NCBI GenBank assembly: GCA_020205615.1
Contig: CM035167.1
Span: 137,654,568-137,718,567 of the forward strand
Direction of reading: 5' to 3'
Origin: Panax quinquefolius
Lineage: Eukaryota > Streptophyta > Magnoliopsida > Apiales > Araliaceae
Length of the DNA stretch: 64,000 nt
The notes beneath the pieces are model-generated. The model was given only the letters and a program-made list of their open reading frames with translations, ran no database searches and had not been told where the DNA came from. The position numbers were made by a program, and so were the translations under genes. The stretch's first letter is position 1; every line of letters begins with the position of its first letter. Shown here in pieces: positions 56,721 through 64,000 of the stretch.

Positions 56721-59533
56721 AAAACTTGTCTATGTGGATTATCACATGCATTGTGAATGATCCTTTGTATTCATTCCTTATTAAATTGTGAAAATGATCA
56801 TGTTTGTGGATTACTGCACGGCGATTTAAAAATCCATTCATAGCTTCATATATTCTCTTATACTCAGTTGGTTAAAACTTTGACTTCTATACTCCATGAA
56901 ATTAGTGGAATATACTTGACATTTGCGCTTCATCCAGTATCTTTTCATGAAAATATTCTTCTGAGCATTCTTGAATTTTACTCTACAAAGAAGTATCCTA
57001 TTGGCAATTTGGACATTATTGAATTCAGGATAAATTAACTTATAAATCTTTAAAATTAATTCTTGAACTTGTTTTATTGAATTATTATGTCATTGTCATG
57101 ATGAGTTATGTTGGTTATTATGTGAACATAGGAAAGTTTCTTAGAAATCACAAAGGGTTAAAAATCAGATTTTGGTAAAAATAAAACATGAAATTCAATT
57201 GACCATATCTCTTATTATATTTTGAATTTTTGAGTGTGGTCAAGTTCTAGAGTTAGATCTATGAGTTTCATAACTTATCCAAGGGGAATCATTAGAAAAT
57301 GTATTGTAGATTTTCGTGTGGACTGATTTTAACAAAGGAGTCAAAAGCTATAAATTACAAAAAGGCTACTGTCCAGAAGTTTAAAAGGGCATTTTCGGCC
57401 ACTTAAATTATGAGAAAAATTTCGGCCTTTTGGGACATAGAAATATATGGTATAAAGTACATCCTGTCCATAACTGAGCTCATTCCGACTTAAAATGAGC
57501 AAGTTATGACCATTTCAATATTTAGGTTTTTCCGACGGAAAATGCTATAACCGGAGTTCTATATCTCCGATGACCATGAAATTTAAACTGGAAGCTCACG
57601 TTAACATGTGTAAAATCCTGCCAAGATTTGGGAATTTCTGGAGTTAACCTTGAGGTAGCTAATTTCTTAAGGAATTAATTAGAAATTAATTTTTGAAAAA
57701 TAGTAAATGAATTTTAAAAATTCTAAGAAAAATATATGTTCAATATGGGACTATATTCTGCTTAATCCCAGAAAAGACTAATTTTTGGGACTAATTTGGT
57801 ATTTTTCATGAAAATAGTTTAGTTACGAACATATGAATTAAATATGTTATGTGAAGTTGAAAATTTGGTAAATAGGATTTTATGGCTTGAAAATCCTATA
57901 TAAGATATATGTAGATTTTTGATAAGTAATTTGATTATTGGTGATGAAATCTTATGAGTATTTACATTTTGAATGATTAAATGCATTATTTGGAAAAGTG
58001 TAAACAATTAAATTAAATTGTTTATAAGTTTAAGGAGTGATTAAAATATTATTATAATATTAACAACATTAGATTATGATTTTATTAAGTGATTGATAAT
58101 GTTTGGATAAATTTAAAGTCTTTAATATTTATCCTTGATTTAGTTTGACTAATGCTTATAATATTGTTATTATCCTCATGTTTATAATATGTTGAAAGTC
58201 ATCTGTGGCCTGTAGTGCATAGATGGACTTGGTATGATTATGACTAGGGATTATTTGGTATAATCATGACCGTAATTGTAAGACCCCAAAAAATTTTTTA
58301 AATAAAAAGGAATTTCCTTTATTTATTATTTTGAAATAGTAAGGGTTGATTTGATTAATGTGGATAGTAAAGGGTTAAATACGCAAATATTTCAAAATAA
58401 GCAAGTGGTTATAAAATATTCATTTTGTCAGAATATTCGTTTGGTCGTGGAATATTCAATCGCTTTTCAGGGGAATATTAAATATTGACCCAGTAGCACC
58501 CATGTGTGGCCCCATAACTGAAAAGCGATTGGATGAGGAAAACGACAAAGTTTGGGTGGTTATAAATAACGCAGTAGTTATTACTGCTAAGACCGTAGTT
58601 GTTACCGCTAAGACTGTTGAATAATCGTTATGGTTAAAATACATGTCTACGCGTGGTTTTGCACAAGAAGATGGCACACTGGTGTTACGCATGATTGTTG
58701 AATTATTGATCCTTACGTGAATAAGGCATTACTCAATAATTATTACGGTGAATTCTTGCTCAATAGTTTATTTTATCGATTCAATAATTCTTTGCGTTGG
58801 TATTTTATATTATTATTTGTTTGAATAATTGTCATGCGACAAGATTTCCCATTATCGGATCAATAATTCATATTATTTGAATAATATTATTAGATAACAT
58901 TATTGGCAATGTCTGTAAAGTTCTCATCTAAGGAGAGGTTTGGTCACTACCTAATCATGCGCCAAGAAGCGAGAGATCCTTATTGGAAAGCCCTCTTTCT
59001 GAGAATGACTGGTTGTCATAAATGTGATTCGTAATATTATTTGTGAATAATTAATTATTGATTCATATGATAAGGAAATATTTATTTTATATGAATATAA
59101 ATGATGGATTTATTTATGTGGTTATTAATGAAGGAATTAATGCCGAGATGTTTTATATTTGTATTTTATCGGATTGGAGGTGTTAAAAAATCAAATCGGG
59201 GTTTTGAGATATATTATGGGGTTATAATTTTTAATCCGACCGTTGGATTGTGGTAATTTTTGGGTATGTTATACATACATAAGTTGAGTATATGTCCACA
59301 AATTTTGAACAGATTAAAATGCACGAATGATTTGTTGTGAATTTTAAGAGGTGTCGGATTCGGAATTAGGTTTATAATTGATTTTGGTGGAAAATTCTAG
59401 AATTGAGTGGGCCCCACTTGTGGTTGGTGAAAAATGTGCTGAATTTTATTTCAAATGTGGTGGGTGGCAATAGTAGCGAGTAAAGCCATCGTGTAAAGAA
59501 GTCAAGTCTCCGCCTTGCGGGCTAACATTTTCC

Positions 59534-59541
59534 TATAAATA
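59534..59541 (+). promoter_or_regulatory. TATA box of the right-hand LTR
   Basis: TTTTCCTATAAATAGAGGG, a canonical plant TATA box followed 30 bp later by a CACACCGTAAAC start-like region. Confidence 0.7.
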
Positions 59542-60218
59542 GAGGGCTAAGTTAGAATTGAAAATCACACCGTAAACAAAGTTTTCTCTTTCTCTCTCTA
59601 TATTATTGAGCGTATTTTGTGAGTATTTAGATACTTTGAGAGTTCATTGTTCAAAGACAAGTTTCATTCAAAGATCACTTCCAACCTTTCCTTAGAAATC
59701 TTGATTCTTTGAGGTAAGGGATGTTATTTTCTTCTCGATGATATTATTTCTTCAATATCATTATCTTTGAAATATTGATTGGAACTTTTATCAAATTTGG
59801 AACTTTTTCATGTCGGGGGTTACTATTCATGAGTTACTATTCACGAGTTACTATTCATGAGTACTATTAAGCTAAGCGTGAAGATGTTTTTTTGGAATTT
59901 CTATCTTTTGGTGTTTGAGTTCTATTCACGATACTCAAGACTATTCACGATACTCTGACTTATTCACGAATACGGCACTTATTCAAAAAATGAAAATTTT
60001 TCTTTTCGTCTAAAATATCTATTACGGATACTAGCTTTGATTGTATCCATGTTTTGATCATTCTTGAATTTTACACCACTATGATTATTTTTGAGGTATT
60101 TTGGACGTAGATAAAACCAAGTATGAATCCTTAATCCTTAATCCTTGTCATTTTGTTTCACCGGATTCGTTTCTTTAAAATATTTTCATCATCCTCGGTC
60201 TTAAATGATGATATTATT

Positions 60219-60410
60219 GAATATCTTTGGCACAGAGTGCAAAGATGAATGATTTCTAAAGAATATCTTTGGCACAGAGTGCAAAGATGGCGCAGTGTTT
60301 AAATGAACATACGACCGATCGATGAATATCTTTGGCCTTTAGTGCAAAGATGAGCAGTGTTGAGATGAACATGACCGATTAATGAATATCTTTGGCAGTA
60401 GTGCAAAGAT
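60219..60410 (+). repeat. Four hairpin repeats ATCTTTG...CAAAGAT
   Basis: GAATATCTTTGG then 8-11 bases including AGTG then CAAAGATG, four times at 42-60 bp spacing. Each unit has a 7-bp perfect stem. Confidence 0.88.
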
Positions 60411-61140
60411 GAATATTTGATTTGAGATGAATATTGATTGATGTTACGAGGATAAAATATTGATGATGGATTATTAAATTCATAGATTATAGTAGATTTC
60501 ATTCTCTATGTAACTCTTACATGAATTATTATTTCCATTTCATGAATATTGATCTCGAACTTGTTGTCTATTGTATTCTATCGATTTTCCTCGTTGGAGA
60601 CTAACGATAATTTGTTGTATATTATCTTAGTCATAACATTCTTCTTGGGCTAGTTGAGCTCACCCTTTTCCTCGTTGTTCCATTTTTCTTCTCGGGAGGC
60701 GAGAATGTAATGAGTACTTAGTCGGAATATGGAAATGAAGGTTCTAGAGAGAGTTGTTTAGTAGTCCTCACCATTATTGTAAAATAATGTATCAATAAAT
60801 GTGATGAGGATTTATTTGAGTATAAATATTATCTAAAGATAATATTTGTATTTAAACTCACAGCTTTATTGTTGTGTGATAATAAAGTTGTAGTTGTTTC
60901 GCACCATGTGTATTTGGCGACTCGAGAATGGGTTGGATGGAATGGACCTATTTTGGGGTCGTCACGGTTAGTTGTATATCGAGCTTAGGGATATGATCTC
61001 TAGCGGAGATCGGGGAATAGAACTAGGAGGGAGAGACGAGTAAATCCTTCGCTAGTGTGTCTACCTAAGCTTATTTGTTAGTTGGTCAAGATATATAGGG
61101 ATATTATGTGATATATTGATTTCCTTAATTAACCCTTATT

Positions 61141-62390
61141 TTATGACGATAATTGAGAATGTCGACCGAATATTAATAGTGGTGTAAATGAGACCGTGGA
61201 GATGCATGCTTAACAACGAGGAGAATGCGTCAACAGTGGCAATGTACCTCCTGTGAATAACACCACCGAAAGCGATGATGAACGAGGGGATGTTTAAAAG
61301 CTTTTTTGCGCTTCATGCAAAAATCGAGACGAGGAGACTCGTGTTCAAAATACGAGGAGGAGATGATAGCAATTCACGGGTGGTCACAAACCCAAGCAGT
61401 TCAAAGAGTTGGGACCACGAGTGCAGGGAAAGCGATCCGATCATGGCGGCAAACATGGGTCAAGCAAATTACCAAGATATTCGATGTCTTGGGATGCACG
61501 AAGAACGAAAGTTCCATTCGCTACTTTTATGTTCCGTGGAGGCAGACATGGTGGGGAATCACATGAAGCGTACCCATTCACCGCAGACTCGGCGTAATAA
61601 ATGGGAGACGTTTGAAAGCAGTTCAATGACAAGTACTTCCACGAAAGTATTCGTCGTATGAAGGAAGTGGAGTTTATTAGATTGAGTAGAATAACATGGC
61701 GGTGTCCCAATGACGAGCGAAGTTTGCGGAGTTATCCAGTTTTTGCACCTCATTTGGTGGAGAATGAGGAACGATTATCGCGGATGTTTCGAGAGGTTTG
61801 AAACCCGGCGTACGTCGAAGATCTCATTTCTCATAAATTTTCTCTATTCGGATGTTGTAAACAGGGCTCGATTGTTAGAAGCGAGATAACGAAATCGCGT
61901 TCAACCGAGGGACCATAACCAGATCATACCAAAGATAGCGATCATCGAAATAACGATAACGGTGGAGAAAGAAGAATACTTGACAAAAGCGGTAACCACT
62001 CTGGTGGTAATCGTGGGCCATGAAAATAGAAGAAGCGAGTTGGGAGGAGATTTTAAAGAGGAGATTCAACAACGACCATGTGAAGACGTCGGCAAAGGTG
62101 TAACTGGTTCCAAGGAGGAGAAAGACCATCCTATCATATATGTTACAAATCTGGGAAAGAGGACATATCATTAAATTGCCCACAACAAGTTTAAGGTATG
62201 TTATAATTGTGGAAAAGAAGGACATATCGCTTCGAGAGTTATGCGATATCGAAACCCTAGTGCAATGGGGAATGGTGACTCAAAAGGATGTCCCGGAGAA
62301 AAGTCAAAGTCAACGATTCTGGAAGGCGTTTGTCGTGGCCAATTCAAAATCGAGGAACCCGAACGAAGTTAGCAAGACGGGTTAGTTAAT
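61141..62390 (+). pseudogene. gypsy gag of the right-hand element, frameshifted
   Basis: Pieces in three frames: KQITKIFDVLGCTKNES and RQTWWGIT (61450-61560) from the capsid-like domain and FNDKYFHESIRRMKEVEFIR-like bases near 61640-61680. A zinc knuckle V-C-Y-N-C-G-K-E-G-H-I-A-S lies at 62190-62230. Its words match the left element's gag closely. Frameshifts and stops exclude a working protein. Confidence 0.8.
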
Positions 62391-62599
62391 TATAAATTCT
62401 TGCGAAGTTTATACCTTACTAGATACCTGGGTTCTACCCATTCTTTTATCTCTTTTTTTTACTTTCAACGTTTGAACTTGACTACGGAGAAATTAGACTT
62501 TGACCTATTTATGGAGACTCTAGTTAGAGAAACTTTCATTACATCCGTTGTTTAAAAATCTTGTTTGATTCAAGTTGGCACCATTACCTTACATTGACC

Positions 62600-63480
62600 T
62601 TATCTCTTTAAAGATACTTGCTTTTGGGGATTGATTGGTTAACTACTCATCATGCCAAAATTGATTGCTTTTGTAAGGTTGTTAGTTTTCATATTCCTAA
62701 GCAACCTGTTATTCGAACTCAGGCAATCAAACCATTGAAGTCAAACATTTTCATATCAAGCCATGAAGTCATTCGTTTATTACGGATGTCAAGTTTTCTT
62801 AGTCCATGTTATGGATTTGAATAAAGACACGCCGATTTGAATAATATTCTTGTTGTTATTGATTTTTCTGACGTATTTCTGAAGAATTTATTGGCTTACT
62901 CCCAAAGATGATATTAAATTTTGCATCGACTTTGAACCCGGTACAAAACTCATTTCTAAAATCTCATATCGAATGGCTCTATTGAACTTGTGAGTTAAAA
63001 ATTCAACTATAAATTTGGTACACGAGCCTTTATCTTGTGACTTCCTTTGTGGAATTCACCTAAGCCGACTCTCTGTAAGGGCGTCATATTCGTGCGATAG
63101 TAAACTCGATAGGTGTCATTGTGACGTCTTATCCAAGATTGGGATATGAGTCACGATTGAGAGCAACCTAAGCTCGAGAATCGAAATAATGTAGCTTTCT
63201 AAAGCTTAGTTGGTTATTATCGGAGATTCATCAAGGATATTCTTGAATCGCTATTCCATTATCGCAATGACTCAGAGATACAAAATTGAATGGAGCAAGG
63301 AATGTGGGAAGAGCTTGAAGAACTCAAGAGGAGACTCATTTCAAAGACATGTTCGACCATGCCATCCCGGAAAAGCGAACGTGGTAGGTGACGTGTTGAG
63401 TAGAAGATCGTATACAAGTCACGGTACAATATTGTCAAAGACTCATTTCAGTATAATATACAAATAATAGAGATGGAGAT
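62600..63480 (+). pseudogene. gypsy protease and truncated RT/RNase H, right-hand element
   Basis: LLGIDWLTTHHAKIDCF (62620) marks the protease side; KFCIDFEPGTKLISKISYRM (62915-62975) is the RT N-terminus. The sequence then skips the catalytic part to YYRRFIKDI near 63216. Next comes EWSKECGKSL, followed directly by HPGKANVVGDVLSRRS (63360-63410), the end of RNase H. Two internal deletions therefore remove the RT active site and most of RNase H. Confidence 0.8.
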
Positions 63481-63639
63481 GAAAACTCTAGGTACCCACG
63501 TGATGATATACTGATGCGTGATGATATCTGAGTATAATCGACTTTAATCGATAAAGTTAAAGTTGCTTCAAACTACACACCGAGTGATGAATTTGAAGAA
63601 GGAGGTGCAAGAAGTTATTATTTTAAAAGCGAGAATCGG

Positions 63640-64000
63640 TGAGGTGAGGAAAGCTCAAACCTCGATTTATTAATCCATTTGAAATTCTCGATCGAATAGG
63701 AATCGTGGCCTATAGACTTGTTTTACCACCAAGTATGGCGCTGCGTGTTCATAACGCTTTTCACGTGCTCGATGTTACGTAAATATGTGGACGACCCAAA
63801 ACACGTCATTGAGATAGAACCGGACGAGATAGCCAAAGACTTAACGTGCGAGGAGGTACCTATCAAGATTTTGTAGAGTAAAGAACATGACCTATATGTC
63901 ACTGAGGTTATATCATAAGTTAAAGTTTTGTGGAGAAACCATGCTATTGAGGAAATGACACGGGAGTTGGAAAACGAAAATGAAAGCGAGGTATTCTCTT
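63640..64000 (+). pseudogene. gypsy polyprotein tail with chromodomain-like end
   Basis: HVIEIEPDEIAKDLTCEEVP (63800-63860) and VKVLWRNHAIEEMTRELENE (63922-63982) correspond to the C-terminal end of chromovirus pol. No integrase precedes it. The frame continues beyond the window. Confidence 0.75.

Larger units (their letters stand above)
48185..58276 (+). mobile_element. Middle gypsy element: two long LTRs around a 338-bp internal region
   Basis: LTR 1 (48185-52666) begins TGTGAGACCC and ends GGGCGTCACA. A primer site TGGTATCGAGCT (52669-52680), a short interior and a purine tract (52991-53003) follow before LTR 2 starts at 53005. All of gag-pol between the first gag codons and the last pol codons is missing, so this copy depends on other elements for mobility or is a recombination product. 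LTR 2 contains a MULE and is cut at 58276 by the next element. In a 215-bp sample (49930-50145 against 57030-57245) the two LTRs differ at about 3-4% of positions, mostly transitions. Confidence 0.85.
55492..58276 (+). repeat. LTR 2 of the middle gypsy element, right part, truncated
   Basis: Resumes TATAAAATAACTGG and follows LTR 1 with a few percent difference up to ATAATCATGACCGTAAT, where the right-hand element starts. About 1.5 kb of LTR, including most of the GTAGTGCA repeats, is absent here. Confidence 0.88.
58277..60964 (+). repeat. 5' LTR of the right-hand gypsy element
   Basis: 2688 bp, TGTAAGACCCC to GGGGTCGTCA. It contains short tandem words GAGTTACTATTCA(T/C) at 59816-59872 and the hairpin repeats at 60219-60410. 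Confidence 0.82.
58277..64000 (+). mobile_element. Right-hand gypsy element, internally deleted, runs off the window
   Basis: Begins TGTAAGACCCC within LTR 2 of the middle element. An LTR (58277-60964), a primer-site-like TATCGAGCTTAGGG at 60978, gag, zinc knuckle, protease and partial RT/RNase H, then the polyprotein tail follow in the plus orientation. RT core, most of RNase H and all integrase are missing. Same general family as the other two gypsy elements by gag and pol words, but its LTR is shorter and different. Confidence 0.85.

Overview
The window is nuclear DNA of a flowering plant, most likely a eudicot. It is strongly AT-rich, its genes have GT-AG introns, it holds plant-type LTR retrotransposons primed by initiator-methionine tRNA, Mutator-like and TA-flanked MITE elements, and three genes with clear plant relatives. 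Placement closer than eudicot (perhaps an asterid) is only an impression.

Layout. 1-7068: a decayed minus-strand Ty3/gypsy element (3' LTR running off the left edge, gag-pol remnants, 5' LTR at 4554-7068). 7069-8060: intergenic DNA with a small inverted repeat. 8106-11724: a Pack-MULE-like element with about 280-bp terminal inverted repeats carrying a piece of a GRF-zinc-finger gene. 11741-14047: a block of perfect palindromes, (TA)n tracts and a weak MITE. 14053-23276: a minus-strand Ty1/copia element with both LTRs, PBS, PPT and a perfect 5-bp target duplication GTTCT, but a dead gag-pol. It sits at the edge of a 4.3-kb fold-back-like repeat (23300-27550) in which the hexamer GGTTAC runs forward in the left arm and reversed in the right arm.

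The three genes lie in the centre. A four-exon plus-strand gene at 28938-30600 encodes a 157-residue HLH/ACT-like regulator. A three-exon minus-strand gene at 35699-36601 encodes a 79-residue HIG1-domain mitochondrial membrane protein; no exon is long enough to show up as a sizeable ORF. A four-exon plus-strand gene at 40081-44967 encodes a 354-residue sororin, a cohesin-protecting factor, with an unusual run of 19-residue lysine-rich repeats. The sororin gene is bracketed by two inverted copies (36846-38086 and 45994-47458) of a C/G-rich non-autonomous element with strong G-quadruplex potential, and its introns hold a TA-flanked MITE and a larger unclassified repeat.

48185-64000: nested gypsy DNA on the plus strand. 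A middle element has 4.5-kb LTRs around only 338 bp of internal sequence (PBS, first gag codons joined to the last pol codons, PPT). Its right LTR is interrupted by a 2222-bp MULE with a perfect 9-bp target duplication and is then cut off by a third gypsy element (LTR 58277-60964), whose internal region, lacking most of RT, RNase H and integrase, runs off the right edge.

The three host genes show no shared pathway. The HLH/ACT and sororin genes may be part of a conserved gene neighbourhood. Everything else is transposable-element DNA or featureless spacer. No tRNA, rRNA or CRISPR array was seen. All splice sites and protein identities were read by eye from the sequence and remembered family motifs; no database search was run.
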